Assembly: GCA_030704615.1 (NCBI GenBank)
Contig: CM060731.1
Coordinates: forward strand, 56,214,756-56,278,755
DNA length: 64,000 nt
Direction of reading: 5' to 3'
Origin: Takakia lepidozioides
Lineage: Eukaryota > Streptophyta > Takakiopsida > Takakiales > Takakiaceae
The translations under genes and the position numbers were made by a program. Below the pieces are notes generated by a model, which was not told the DNA's origin, searched no databases, and worked only from the letters and a program-made list of their open reading frames with translations. Positions 22,757-34,039 of the stretch are shown here, in pieces; positions within the stretch are counted from its first letter, which is position 1, and each line of letters opens with the position of its first letter.

Positions 22757-23260
22757 TCAATGGGCGTGGGGTGCGGGGAGGGCATCCCCTTCTGACCACA
22801 AATCTTCCTCACTCAAGTCTGCGGACTCTTCCTCTGACCCAATCATGCTTAGCTCGTCCTCATCTGTCTCCTCATGAGGTGCTCCAGAAAGAAATGCAAT
22901 GGTAGTAGTGTAAGGTCTTACCCCCCAGTCCGTTCGTGCTCGGGACTGGACCAACCATGGTCTCCCCAATAGGAGTGTGTATGAATACTCATCGATGGGG
23001 AAATCTACTGCGTACGTGTAGCCTCATGTTTTCATCTTGATGTTCGTTATATGACCTACCGGCCGGATCTTCCGTTGATCAGCTAGCCTGATAGTCAGAG
23101 GAGATTCTCCTGTCATGTCCAAACCTAGCTGGGAGAGGGTTGAGGTGGCATGATGTTAACTGAGCTTCCATCATCCACTAAGCAACGTCGGATAAAACGA
23201 TGTGCAATTTCGACCTCTATCTCCACTGGTCCTGGGTCGACATGCTGTGCGTCGATTTGA
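22757..23260 (-). pseudogene. Gypsy retropepsin remnant
   Basis: The minus strand shows VEIEVEIAHRFIRRC followed by LVDDGSSVNIM. This is the place of the retropepsin active site, with DDGS instead of the usual DTG/DSG. It continues GLDMTGESPLTIRLADQRK and YTLLLGRPWLVQS, the conserved ILGRPWL-type strand of retropepsins. Frames break after NIMPPQ and KMKT. The enzyme would have cut the Gag-Pol polyprotein. Confidence 0.7.
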
Positions 23261-23279
23261 TGGGATTGAGCGGAAGTGC

Positions 23280-24065
23280 AACCATCCTAATTTATTGTTG
23301 GCCCAAAAACTAGTATAGTTTTGGGTTCTTTGTATCATTGGACATACCAAAGTGACTGAGCAGTAAGTATCCATGTCCAAATAAAGATCCATTGATCACT
23401 GTTCATGGCTGGAAATGTCTGTTTGTCTTAAAGAAGCCATTTATGATGATAGAAGGCTTAAGAACAAAATAAGAGCAAGGCCTGCGCCATAGCTCTCAAG
23501 ACCAGCAAACAAGAATGCACAACAAAATGTACAAAGCATGCACAAAGAAAGTGAATTGCCCAAACTTAAAGAGTTCAGACACTTCCCCGAGGCCTTAAGA
23601 TCGCCGCTTGTATCTTAATGATCAATGAAGGTCACAGCAAGCAACCGCAGCACAGGTAGATCGCCCGCCAAGCATTAGAGACAACCGCCACAGCGAAATT
23701 TGCAGGTACTGCCGCCATTGCGCACCCCGAGAGGGGTACTGAATCTTGCCAGAACACCTAAATGCCTTAATGGCGCAGCTCCATGGCATTCAAGGGCGCT
23801 TGAATCGAGCTCCATGCGCCCCCCGCCACCACCTCTCAGCTCCAGCCATCCCTTAAGCACGATCGTCGTGCAGAGGGTTAGGGCAGGGAAGAGATGAAGC
23901 GCGATTTCCCGCGATTTCATCCACGTGATTTCCCACGATTTCATCCATTCGGGATGAAATCCATCACACGGGATGAACTCTACCGCGTAGGATGAAATCT
24001 ATCGTGATTTCATCCGCATTGGATGAAATTGTCTCCCAATTTTTCATCCGTGTCATCCTCTGAGG
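23280..24065. other. Insertion in the Gypsy protease with GATTTCATCC palindromes
   Basis: The Gypsy frame is lost at KASLVMDVILRG (about 24066) and picked up again at about 23260. Between them is unrelated sequence. At its right side (23900-24040), GATTTCATCC and its complement GGATGAAATC recur eight or so times in both orientations, forming overlapping foldbacks. No coding frame was recognised and no terminal repeats were resolved. Confidence 0.5.
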
Positions 24066-24599
24066 ATGACATCCATGACCAAAGACGCCTTGAGCGCGTG
24101 GCGGATTGTGGGTGCCATAGCTATGAGCTGAGCAAATGTAATGTGTGGCCTGAATGTGGCGTAAATCCTCCATCAAGTTGTACGGCTCCAACTCGCTGGT
24201 GAAGCGCATGGTGGAATGCATCCTTCTTCGGGGAAGCTTTTCTGGTGCTGTTGGACGATTTGTCGGGCTTTTTGCTCTTGACATCGGTATTTGGGAAATG
24301 GTTGGTCGGACCACTGGAGGCTCCGTCTCCGCGAATGTTACCTCCTTCTCCTTGGGATGGATGTCTTCTTCCTCCCGGAGTACCGTCTCTGCCACCTTCC
24401 GGGCATCCGACTTCATTATGGTGAAGTTTAGATCTTCTTGTTCCGATGCGGAGGTGGCTGACTCCGACGCCACATACCCAAGGCCTTTCCCTAGTGTATT
24501 TCGCTGTTGTCGGGTCATCACTGCATAACTACCTTTCTCGGGGCTAACCTTTCTCGGGGCTAGCTGTTCTGGTGGGAGTGGCTTCTGGCTCACTTGCTA

Positions 24600-26380
24600 T
24601 CCAATTGACTTTGTGTTGCGTCTCCTGTTGATGCGCCGCTTGACCTGTTTGTACATTGGTCTGTTGTTTTGGAGGGGCTACTGATGTGGATGCCTGATAT
24701 CCTCCTTGGAGACCATGTGTTAGAAGAACCCTGGGCTATCTGGGCTGCAGGATTTGAATAGGCTACTCGGGCAGTCAGTCCCTGAGCGACATTGCCCCCT
24801 GAATATGATGGACCTGCCTGATCGGGCCTACGTCGTTGCGCTATCTGCATTGGGATAGCGAAATACATGCTATGCTGTGGTGACAAAGGGTTGGGTGGTT
24901 CAGTTGTATACTGATCCGGGAAGGTACTTGTTGCCCTTCCAAGTTCCTCTCCACCTGCTGGATGGTAGCAGGAGCCGCTCGATCCACCTGCCTCCAGAGA
25001 CATCTCTCCAAGGGGCGGCCTCTTTGGCCGCAATGCAAACATACTATATCACTCCAGCACTCTTCGGTGGTGACGCGGGTGTCCACACTTTTGACAACCC
25101 TTCCTGGATTGATTGAATTGTCGTTTTGACCTATCCTGATAGGTAGGGTTCCGGCTTACCTGCCGTTCCCTGATGGGATAAGGACAATGTTGAGCAGCAT
25201 GTCCTAGGCCATCGCAATTGGAGCACCATACCTTTGCCGGGTTGGGGCCAGATTCTCCTACGGGAGCCGTATCTCGACACCCCACATAACTGGTGATCTG
25301 CTGGCCGATGGAGCTCATGCAATCATCCATGGTTTTGATTGTTTTGATGAGGGAGGTGACTTGTGCTTCCAGATGACCCACCCGCGAATCCGACGGCCCA
25401 CTTGAATCTGCATGCGAGTTAGTAGGGACAACATTGGTATACTGTGGCACGGTCGGTGCTGCTACTGGGGTGGGGGACGTCACCAGGGCGTATGGCCTTG
25501 CTCCTCCTACATATGACGGCGTATAGTGTAAAGCAGGTTGAATCACCGCTAATGGCGTCGGCTCCTGCGAGGGCTTGATCGTGATGTAGGATGGCGACGC
25601 GAAATCTGGCACCTTGGCTTGCTATACCTGGCGATGCATGTTATCGAATTCTTTGCCAGCCTGGATGGCCTCTACCAGCATGGCTGGTCTCTGCTGCAAA
25701 ACATGGAAGTGAGTGGCCTCTCGTAATCCACTCAGAAAACAATCTTTATCCCATCATCTGGGGGGGCCAGCGGGTTTTGAAGTCGCATCAGCTCCCGAAA
25801 TCGCATTTGGAAGTCCGCTACTTCCTCCGAGGGACACTGGCGGATTCTTGCTAATGCCATCAAGACACTGGTAAATTGATGGACTGCCCGAAAATGGTCT
25901 AAAAATGCGTCACGAATCTGCTGCCAAGTTACGAATATACCTGGCGCTTGTTGCCAATACCAAGTAGACGCCCTACCCCTCATGGTAGTGGGAAACCAAA
26001 TCAACCAGTAGGCATCGTTCAGTGCTTGGTTAGAATAACAACATTGAATAAAGCTTTTCACATGATACTCTGGGTTTTCATGTGCTTCCCCGGAGAACCA
26101 AGGCAAATGCTTGGGCAACGTTAGCGGGGGCAGGCCTACTGGAACCACAATGGGTACCTCAGGAGGTCCTATAATATGTGCCATGATGGACACTGATGAT
26201 GGCGAAGGACTCTTTGACCTGGACGGTGGTGTATAGGGGGGATAGATATAGGGGAAACCACTCGTGAACACTCAACGTCTGAAGAACTCTCGGTGTCCTC
26301 ACCTTCCCACTCTATCTTGCCCAAACTTCTAGTCTCTGAATCTGACTCGGAATTTAGTGCCGGACTTTTCCCTAGCAACT
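24600..26380 (-). pseudogene. Gypsy Gag with zinc knuckles
   Basis: The minus strand encodes a Gag capsid: LPKHLPWFSGEAHENPEYHV, RGRASTWYWQQAPG, TWQQIRDAFLDHFRAVHQ, ALARIRQCPSEEVADFQMRF and RELMRLQNP. After a Pro/Thr-rich linker it has a CX2CX4HX4C knuckle (CSNCDGLGHAAQHC) near 25220. A second knuckle-like CLHCGQRGRPLERC lies in another frame near 25030. Frame breaks near 26260, 25620 and 25050 make it a pseudogene. Gag would have coated the element RNA. Confidence 0.78.
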
Positions 26381-27235
26381 AATCTCGGACGGCTTCTCTA
26401 GCCAGCCTCCTTTGCAACCGAGTGTCAAAAGATATGCTATCCACGCTTGGGAGTGTGGCTCTTGATCCTGAGCTAGACATGCATTCACTGCTGTACTGAC
26501 GAGGATTCCCCTACCTCAGGTTGCACTAAAAGACCTATATTACCGTGAACAATCATATCAAGAATAAACGAGGTCAAGTTTGCATACCTTCCATGGAAAC
26601 TCCGTGATGGAGGCACGTCAGTGTGCAACCTATGGTGCATCAAGGGGTACCCAATCGGCCACGGTCCTTCACACTGTGAGCACTCCGATCGGAGTACCAA
26701 ATGTTGGCTTGCAAAGAACTGACAAGACTCATAGTGGGTAAAGAAATCAACTTGCCACCTTAGGTGGGCTGCAAATGATGACCTTGGGTGCAATGCCCCT
26801 AAGTAAATACCCGGACAACGACAACCTGGAAACACAAATCTATCCGGACACTAGTAAAAGTTATGGGTGGTGCCATCTGGAAGAGTTTGGGTGTTCCAAA
26901 CTCGTTTGTCAATCCAGCGTTTCTTATGCACATTCTTCTCTCCTAGATAACGGATATATTCTTCGATGCGTTCCCTAGTGGATTGTGATTCGTGGAAAAA
27001 CCGATGTCGTATGTGCTTCACTTTTGCGTCAAATGACATGGCAACTTCTGCTCTGGTATCAACAAACACATACTTGCCCACACATTGTGTCAGTCAAGGA
27101 GTAGTGAAATGACCAGAATATAGCCTCACTGGTTTAATACACTCATGCATAACTGCACTCTGTTACTGTAGTCTAACAAGATGAAATCATTGCAGCTCAG
27201 GAGTTCCTGAGGTCTAAATACTAATCGTTCCAATC

Positions 27236-28145
27236 AATGACGGCTACTAGATGCGGGGTCGTCCTCACCCTCCTCCGAGGAGGTGTACTCAGTGGGTCCA
27301 CTCGGGGCACTCTCTCCTGAGGAGGTCGCATATACCACCCGGGGAGGCAGACGAGGCGAATCTGCCGGAAGACTCCTTAGACCAAAAGGAGAAACTACTG
27401 GTCGAGCTCGATCTCGGGAAATCAATCTACGAACTGCATTAGGAGGTGGAACAAATGCACTCTCTACTGGGTGGTCTCTAACCGTGTCTAACAGTGATAG
27501 TGAACCGGATATAATCAACTCACGGATAAGAGTTGTTGGAGTGGACCCTCGATGATAGTACTGGGGAGGTAAGAATGGTCGACATGCCCTCCTCGGGTGT
27601 GGAAGAGGCTCGCCCTCCAAACCGTCCTCTCCTAGGCCGACTCCCATTAACCAATCCACAAAGGCGGGGCGATGACCGCAAATGGCACGTCCTACGCACT
27701 CTATTAACGGAGCCGATCACCGAGCAATCCTGCTGTGTGTGTACAGCAGGGTATCTGTGATGGTGCGACACAATGCACAACAAGCCAAGTAGGCTACCCG
27801 CCACGCAAGATGGACCTCAAGGGTCGAGTCAAAATGAATATACGCAAGAAAAGGTGGCTGGCAACAGCCCGGCCAACGGGTGTTGAACCGGAAGAATGTA
27901 GAGATACGAGCAGTCTGTGCTCCGGGGCCTCGGGGTCCAACCCGAACGGAGATCCAATACTCCCGGTACTCCTCTGCGATGGCCAAGATGCGTCGTCGCA
28001 TCAACCTGCAAATCACGGTGGCCTCAGGGGCGGGTACGTCTCTAGACCTGGTGCTGGAAATAATGCGGTAGAGTCCGATCACACGGTACTCAAAAGAATG
28101 CTCACGGCGAAGAGACTTTGATGGTGCAGCCATACTGCCACTCAC
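27236..28145 (-). pseudogene. Extra ORF upstream of Gypsy Gag
   Basis: I do not recognise this product. One frame (28145-27717) reads MSGSMAAPSKSLRREHS...VIGLYRIISSTRSRDV...AYLACCALCRTI. After a frameshift near 27700 a second frame continues IECVGRAICGHRPAFVDWLM to LPPRVVYATSSGESAPSG and an acidic end (TSSEEGEDDPASSSRH). Both frames are clean and adjoin, so one ancestral protein of about 300 residues is likely. Position between primer site and Gag suggests an element-specific accessory protein. Confidence 0.45.
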
Positions 28146-28370
28146 AAGTCTTCATGATGTTAGCAACATGCAAGCTCAAATGCAATGGATTTATCAATCC
28201 GCACTCACTTGTTCACTCTCTTTTCCTATCCGAGTAAGCAAATACAAAACATAAAACGTTAGGGCAAATGAAAGAACAAAGTCCAAGAGGAGAATGATAG
28301 GTGTCCAACTTTCCTCCATCTAGAATGCGGGGGGAGGGGGGTATTCACTTACCCCCCGGCAGACGCCCCA

Positions 28371-29650
28371 TTTATATGACGAGCCCTGAGCGCGGGCGGT
28401 CAGGGCGACGACATACTAGCTAGGGGGGTCGTGGTAAGTTGCGTTGTAGGTTGGGCTCACTGAACCGCCTACCTGGCTGCGGTTAGTGTAGGGGGTCCGT
28501 GGTCGTGCATGATGGAAATGGTCACTATCTAATTTCTACCGGCAAAGAGGAGTCACGTACTCCGCTTCATAGGGCGAGTTTGCGTTTCCTAAGTCCGACG
28601 GAGTTCTACTATCTACTAAGTAACTGCCTTCCAAGTCCTTTGTTTATTATTATTTCCTACCGCCTAAGCTTCTGAGCCGCCTATAGCCGGGATGTGTGGT
28701 ATTCCCTTCACAAGGCACCTACCAAGCCTAAGGAGGAGAGGGATAATCTTCCTCTCCCACCCCCCCTCCTTCCCCAAGTGCCTGAGTTCAAGTCACTCCT
28801 GGTGGAAGGGCTAATGCTCCCCTACTCTCATGCCAACGGCTTTGTTTAGGCCGAGGGGGGGGGCCAACATACCTATCATCAGTCAATATGTGAAAGAAAA
28901 ACTGATACGGTGAATCCAAGTCCCTTACGCGAGTAAGTGCGAGAGGTGTAATAACCTCCTATCACTTTACAAGTCAAATCCTATGCATTAAGCCAATTTA
29001 TGCAATTTTGCCATTAAAAAAATGCTAGAAAATAAAGAAAATTAGAGACATCCGGAAAAAAATACCTGCCCTATGGGAAATCACGTGGGGATTCCAAAAA
29101 TGCCTTTGGCGCCTAGAATGGACCTGGGGAACCCCTTGAGAACCAGATTATAGCCCGGGAACCCCCGGGAACCATTCCCTGTCACGGGGAACGACCACAA
29201 CTACCGGATGAACGAAACTCGTGCGGATTTCACCTTGCCAATTCATCCGTTAGTCCAAAACGTGCATGCTCACATGCTAAGGCAATCATATGGTGGGACC
29301 AAGCCTGATTCCTCACACTTATATTAACTAAAGGGGCCTTGGGCGCTTTCCTCCCTTTGGAAACGGTCATCCCCTACCTTAGGCCCTGACACAACTTGGC
29401 ACTGTAGCCGGATTTCAAGGATAGTACTTTTGCTCCTCCCCAGTCTCTCAACGTTTCAGTCTCTCTCTATCGACTTAGAGACCCTCTGAGCCACTTCTCT
29501 GGCAGATAAGGAAGCCCCCTTCGGGGCCTAAGCTCTCCCCCAATCCTAGGATTTTTCCTCCATGTGAACCCTGTTTTCCAAGACTTCAACCCTTTAAGGG
29601 GTATAAATTAAAACAGATAGTAGAAGGTTAGAAAAATTAAAAGACATCAC
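28371..29650. mobile_element. LTR debris, including a plus-strand LTR end
   Basis: No genes. The side next to 28370 should be the Gypsy 5' LTR on the minus strand. On the plus strand, a TTATATTAAC TATA-like box (about 29318), an end ...GACACA at 29393, and then TTGGCACTGTAGCCGG (29396-29411) look like the 3' end of another LTR followed by a tRNA-Asp-like primer site. That would be an oppositely oriented element of which only the start remains before the LINE at 29656. Edges are not resolved. Confidence 0.35.
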
Positions 29651-29655
29651 CACTG

Positions 29656-30159
29656 CTATATCACGCCTCGTCTGTCTTCATATGATTCAACCATGTTAAA
29701 GTCTCCACCCAAGATCCAGCTGTCTATATTAGGCTCATCATCCATTTTAGAATTAAGGACCTGCCAGAATTCCGTCCTTTCCAAGGGACAGTTAGGGGCA
29801 TAGATGTTGACAAAACCCATAGTTCCAATGGTGTCCGGGAGGTTGAGGGCACAGAATTGCAATCTTCCCGACACCCATGTGGCTTCAGAAACTAGAAGGG
29901 GTAAGAGGGAAGGGGATAGGAGAATGGATGTACCTCCCCTCGAGCCATGGGACGTAGCTTTCCAGAGGGCTGAGGATAGGGGCCATAGATGGTGAGAGAG
30001 CGCTGCTATTTTTTGACGATCTAGCTTGTGTTCCTGGAGAAATATGACAGAGTCTTTTTGCGGTAAAAGGGAGAGCCAATTTTTGATTCTGACCCTCTTT
30101 AAGGAGGCTGGGTCCGAACTCAAGCCTCTGATGTTCCAGGAGTGTAGATCAATCCACAT
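29656..30159 (-). pseudogene. LINE apurinic-type endonuclease domain, truncated
   Basis: The minus strand encodes the start of LINE ORF2: SWNIRGLSSDPASLKRVRIK, VIFLQEHKLDRQKI (the catalytic Glu of the EEP fold), GGTSILLSPSL, GFVNIYAPN and WILGGDFNMVESYEDR (the GDFN Asp/Asn motif). This nuclease nicks the target DNA to prime reverse transcription. The coding sequence stops right after the GDFN motif, so the reverse transcriptase is missing. This is a 3' loss, unlike the usual 5' truncation. Confidence 0.85.
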
Positions 30160-30345
30160 CCGAAGGTGGCTGAAGGCAGAGAGTGGGGGTCCCTATTGAT
30201 GGCCTAGGATCATAGAACTGGAATTTGACACGGTGGTCCCTGGGGAGAAGCGATTTTACCCAGAGATGGTTGGGGGGAGGCTTCCGGTTTCTCTTGGATA
30301 ATTCAATGAAAATCCCTCGCAGATTGGATGGGCCTGGAAGTGGTA

Positions 30346-31527
30346 TCATTGTGGTACTGGGAAGGTTTTGATGCCTGTTATGCTGGTTGTTGCAGGGGTG
30401 GCCTTCGAGGAGTGTAGCAGCTGCCAAAGGTGACTTGGCACGTCCGTAATTTGCAATTCTCCCGATTCCAGAGAGGATGGCATGAGAGTAGATGGGAGGG
30501 TGCGTCGGCCCTGTTTCCTAGAATAATTACCTGTATCCAGACAGAGTAACCAGCATCTAGCAGGGTCTCGAGGAATGAGTTTGAAGAGAAAGCAAGGAGA
30601 TGGGGTAGACAGAACCTGATTATGCAGGTCAAGCCCTAGGGGGATTGGAGTAGCAGGTGTGGTCCCGGGAGGAGTAAGTCCAGAGATGGCGGTGTCTGGG
30701 CTAGAACCTTCAGTTGGTAGGGCAATCCGGGCCGGTTCGGTGGTGCTGAAGTCCGGGGCAGTACCCTGGAATGGCGGGGAAATCTGGAGCTCACTTGCTT
30801 CGGCCGCTAATGCTTCATCTTCATCTTGCTTTTGAATCCAAGGGTGGGTGCCCGCATTTAGATTTGATGAGGAGGTGGAAGGAGTTACTTGTCTCTGACC
30901 TGTTAGGAAATCTCTTGTACGCTGCAGCTCCATTCTATAGTTTTCTTCTTTTAGTTCCAAGTCTGGCACTGCTCCTAGCAGCTGGAAACCGTTGAACAGC
31001 GTGTCGTGTGTCTTGATTTGCATGCGGTGACTTCCCGAGGGCTTAGAAAGTCCCTCCTCAAAGACCCATATCGCATTAATTGGGGGCTGAATTGCATAGA
31101 TCTCAGCCTCCTCCATAAGAGCCAGAATGTGTGTCGAAGGCGTTGAGTTCAAACCTGGGTGGTCCTCCAGGTAAGCTCCCCACGTAACTTTGGTTGATGT
31201 CTGGAGGAGGTAGTGGGGGTGGAATATTTTGAAGAATTTGTGAATTTTCCCTTTGAGTAGATCCTCTGGACTGGAGTCTGGTAGGCTGGTGGTGGAGAAG
31301 TGTATGATATCAGCTTCTGTGACCAAGAGCGATTCGATGTTCGAGAAGTCATCAGATGTGATGAGCATAGTTGGGGATCTCCCCTTCCTGTAAATGAGAG
31401 GTGTGACACAAATAGCCTGAGGCTCTGCAAAGACTTCAAGGGCGGAGCAGCCCCTGAGATCCAGTGCAGGGAACGAGGCTAGCTTGAGGCAAGATTTTGC
31501 CAGCACCGCATTGTTCGCTATACCCAT
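30346..31527 (-). CDS. LINE second ORF, low-complexity linker protein
   Basis: Open for 393 codons on the minus strand. Its ATG overlaps the stop of the preceding ORF1 (31518-32588) by ten bases in a different frame. It has no enzyme motif. The first 170 residues look folded (SCLKLASFPALDLRGCSA, LLQTSTKVTWGAYLEDHPG); the rest is Ser/Thr/Pro-rich. The endonuclease region follows downstream in another frame. It may be the C-terminal half of an ORF1 split by a frameshift or an authentic separate frame. I cannot say which. Confidence 0.5.
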   Translation of the reverse strand: MGIANNAVLAKSCLKLASFPALDLRGCSALEVFAEPQAICVTPLIYRKGRSPTMLITSDDFSNIESLLVTEADIIHFSTTSLPDSSPEDLLKGKIHKFFKIFHPHYLLQTSTKVTWGAYLEDHPGLNSTPSTHILALMEEAEIYAIQPPINAIWVFEEGLSKPSGSHRMQIKTHDTLFNGFQLLGAVPDLELKEENYRMELQRTRDFLTGQRQVTPSTSSSNLNAGTHPWIQKQDEDEALAAEASELQISPPFQGTAPDFSTTEPARIALPTEGSSPDTAISGLTPPGTTPATPIPLGLDLHNQVLSTPSPCFLFKLIPRDPARCWLLCLDTGNYSRKQGRRTLPSTLMPSSLESGELQITDVPSHLWQLLHSSKATPATTSITGIKTFPVPQ

Positions 31528-32588
31528 GATCCTGTCTGGGTTGGGGGTGATTGGCCCGGTCCTTTGCAGATGTGGGGGGTGCCGCTTGCCATGAAGCTAT
31601 AGCTGTGGGGAGTAAGTGTTGGAGGTGTCTCCCAATTTGGATGTCCTTTGTTTCGTGCTGCCCAGCTGTCAAGCATTGCTTGAGCTTCCATCTGCATCGG
31701 GTCGATGAATCCTTGTTGGCGGTAACTTCTTCTAATACCGGGGGCCAAGTGCATGGTGTCCACATTGATGACCCCAGAAGATGGCAAGGTGGGTGCAGGT
31801 GAAGAGAAGACCTGGCCAGAGAGATGAATCGCCGCCTGGGGCCTGATTTGAGAGAGGGACTGGTGATCAATTGTTGAGTGATGTTGCTCCGATCGCTTCC
31901 TCTTGCTGTTGGGACATTCATTGCACATATGACCCAACATACCGCAGCTGAAGCAGGCTAAAGATGACTTGTCCTCAATGATTCTTACTGTGAAGTAATT
32001 CCTTTCTTCATCAATTGGGAGCCTGATGTAGTCCGGGAGGATTTCCTCATTTGGCATAATAAGTACAAACCTCGCGTAGCCATTGTCATCGAGCCTTGAT
32101 GCTATAGTCCCAGAACTCCAGACTGGAATTTTGCAGAGCTTCTCCGTGCTCATTAGGGGGTCAAAGACACCTATGCATCCTAAGTAATGTCCAAAGTGGT
32201 TGGCAATGTCTGGAAGATTGATCAAATATTGGTCAGGGATAAATGGAACAGATACCACTCTGGGGCCCCAGAGTTTGTCGTTTTTGTGTCCCATCTTTGA
32301 TGACCATGGAAAGATATTAACATTGAACCCCTTGGAGTGAGAATTGAGAGACAGAGCATGAGTTGCAGCTTCTGGAGTCTCGAAATTGATGGTGTAGAAT
32401 CCCCTGCCCTTATCATTGCAGAACTGGTGCAGAAGCTCACCCGGACCCCCTAGATTCTTGATCGCCCAGTCTCTTGCCTGAGTCCTGCTTACCTTCCTTC
32501 CTGGGAAATGAATAAGAATGTTGTGCTCCTGTAGAGATAGGACCTCTTTGGTCGTATTTTGCAGGTCCACTTTGATTAGGGGGTACAT
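31518..32588 (-). CDS. LINE ORF1 RNA-binding protein (DUF4283 plus CCHC)
   Basis: 356 residues on the minus strand. The first 200 show the plant LINE ORF1 fold (DUF4283): ARDWAIKNLGGPGELLHQF, GRGFYTINFETPEAATHAL, RVVSVPFIPDQYLINLP and PVWSSGTIASRLDDNGYARF. It is followed by a CX2CX4HX4C zinc knuckle (CFSCGMLGHMCNEC) near residue 215, then a Ser/Pro-rich tail. The protein binds LINE RNA. The open frame can be traced upstream of the ATG to about 32690 (QPEEGLDLTESSQAILSKM), so a more upstream start is possible. It belongs with the endonuclease at 29656-30159. Confidence 0.85.
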   Translation of the reverse strand: MYPLIKVDLQNTTKEVLSLQEHNILIHFPGRKVSRTQARDWAIKNLGGPGELLHQFCNDKGRGFYTINFETPEAATHALSLNSHSKGFNVNIFPWSSKMGHKNDKLWGPRVVSVPFIPDQYLINLPDIANHFGHYLGCIGVFDPLMSTEKLCKIPVWSSGTIASRLDDNGYARFVLIMPNEEILPDYIRLPIDEERNYFTVRIIEDKSSLACFSCGMLGHMCNECPNSKRKRSEQHHSTIDHQSLSQIRPQAAIHLSGQVFSSPAPTLPSSGVINVDTMHLAPGIRRSYRQQGFIDPMQMEAQAMLDSWAARNKGHPNWETPPTLTPHSYSFMASGTPHICKGPGQSPPTQTGSWV

Positions 32589-34035
32589 CTTGCTGAGAAT
32601 TGCTTGGGAGGATTCCGTGAGGTCTAACCCCTCCTCTGGTTGAGGGGAGGGGGGTGAGGCTTCGTTGGAGCAAAATTCAGCCTTAGGCTGGTGGAGATTG
32701 AGGGGGGGTTGGGGGAGGGGGGTTGGGATTTCTTACTCGATACAGGCTTGTACCTAGCCTAGACTGGGCTTGGTGCGCAAGGAAGAAGCCTGTCCCCGAA
32801 GAAGGATGGGATATGCCCATCAAAGGAGGAGCTGTGGCTCTCGAGCGTGAGTCCTGATGGCCTCTCATATGGAGCTACCCGTTTGCCTGAGGAGTCATTG
32901 GTACTAGGAAAAGCACTAAAGAGTACCACTCTAGTTAAGAAGCACTAAAAGAACACCACACTAAGAAGCACACTTAAAAGCAGTACAGTAGAGTAGAGGG
33001 CGCATTCCCCTGATCCCAGAGATTAGCTAAAAGGAGGGCACTTAGGATGGAATAACCCTAGAGCAACTGAAATTAGAGAGGCCAAAAGACAAAGAGGCAA
33101 GCACACTTCAACCTTGAGGCTGCACAAACAGAAGGGTCACCACGATTAAGGGTCACTAAACTCAAACACTAGCTGCTAATCTTCACTAAACCAGCGGGAT
33201 TATACACTGACGGGAGACTGCGTTCCATCTATACCGGATGGACTCTAAACAGTGTCTTCACCCGCCCTATAACGATTTTTTATCCATACCGGATGAGTTA
33301 CCTGGGTGGACACTAAATTACCTCTAAACTGGGTGAAGAGAGACCCGATTACGATGGTGGACAACGAGGAGTGAGAAAAAGAGGGGGGAAGGGTGGGGTG
33401 GTTTGGACGTGCGATATTAATGCATGACGGCTGAAGCGATAGAGCACAAAGGATGACACTGGGGGGGGGGTGTGGCTTAAGATGAGACTATGGAGATGAA
33501 TGAGGAAGGGCTTGAAATGAGAATGGAGGCGAGGATGAGAGAATGTTAATGAAACACCATGAAAATCCTATCAAAGAGAAGGTTAGGCCCGGCTTGAAGA
33601 GGAGGGGAACGATCGTCCCAGCGACAGGATGGTCTCGTTGCGCTGCGGCATGGAATCGAGTCGGGGTAGGCGAGAAGACCGTTGCGCGCCTCTCCGCCAT
33701 CGCTCCTCCTTAATTTCGACCTCTTCAAAACCTCTGTCCTATATTTCAAATTTAAGAGATCCTTACATTGGCTCTAAGGGATCATTAGAATAAATGTAAT
33801 AAATATGTTATGTCTTCTTGGTCATGGTTGACTGTTGAGGCCGTATGGCACCCTTTGAGATTTAACTCTTCTTCCCCTTCAATAATTCAACTATTAACAA
33901 TATAGTTATTTGGCTAAACAAAATGTGATTTTTGGCTAAAATATATTAGGGTTTAGCCACAAATTGTCGACGTGGCCTTCTGTCTTGCCAAGAAACAAAA
34001 ACTTGGCACTAGCTGGCATCCTAAAAACTCGAAAT
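32589..34035. other. LINE 5' leader and unassigned sequence
   Basis: Up to about 32900 this is likely the 5' region of the minus-strand LINE (purine/pyrimidine-rich, GGGGGAGGGG runs). From 32900 to 34035 I see no gene. A GTATAGATGG/TACCGGATG pair around 33230-33300 and a G10 run near 33466 are the only notable features. Confidence 0.35.
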
Positions 34036-34039
34036 TTAA

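Larger units (their letters stand above)
22600..28370 (-). mobile_element. Decayed Gypsy LTR retrotransposon (5' half)
   Basis: In minus-strand order: a primer site TGGGGCGTCTGCCGGGGGG (28370-28352, close to tRNA-Asp-type sites), an extra 5' ORF (28145-27236), an unassigned stretch (27235-26400), Gag (26380-24600), protease (24590-24066 and 23260-22757) and a spacer ending near 22600. Reverse transcriptase, RNase H, integrase and the 3' LTR are absent. The protease region is split at about 23280-24065 by about 800 bases of unrelated sequence. Multiple frame breaks show it is long dead. The extra ORF ahead of Gag recalls some Tat/Athila-type elements, but lineage cannot be fixed without reverse transcriptase. 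Confidence 0.75.

Noticed and set aside
24154-24528. 124-codon plus frame
   Set aside because: Antisense of the Gypsy Gag-protease linker on the minus strand.
27735-28121. 128-codon plus frame
   Set aside because: Antisense of the extra Gypsy ORF; the minus frame is longer and has a Met start near the primer site.
29220-29265. Partner end of the GGATGAAATC cluster
   Set aside because: Only scattered similar words (CGGATGAACG, AATTCATCCG) are present; no extended match.
28351-29411. A single complete LTR element between the two primer-site-like sequences
   Set aside because: The two sites point in opposite directions and the coding sequence on the minus strand belongs only to the 28351 site, so two different elements are more likely.
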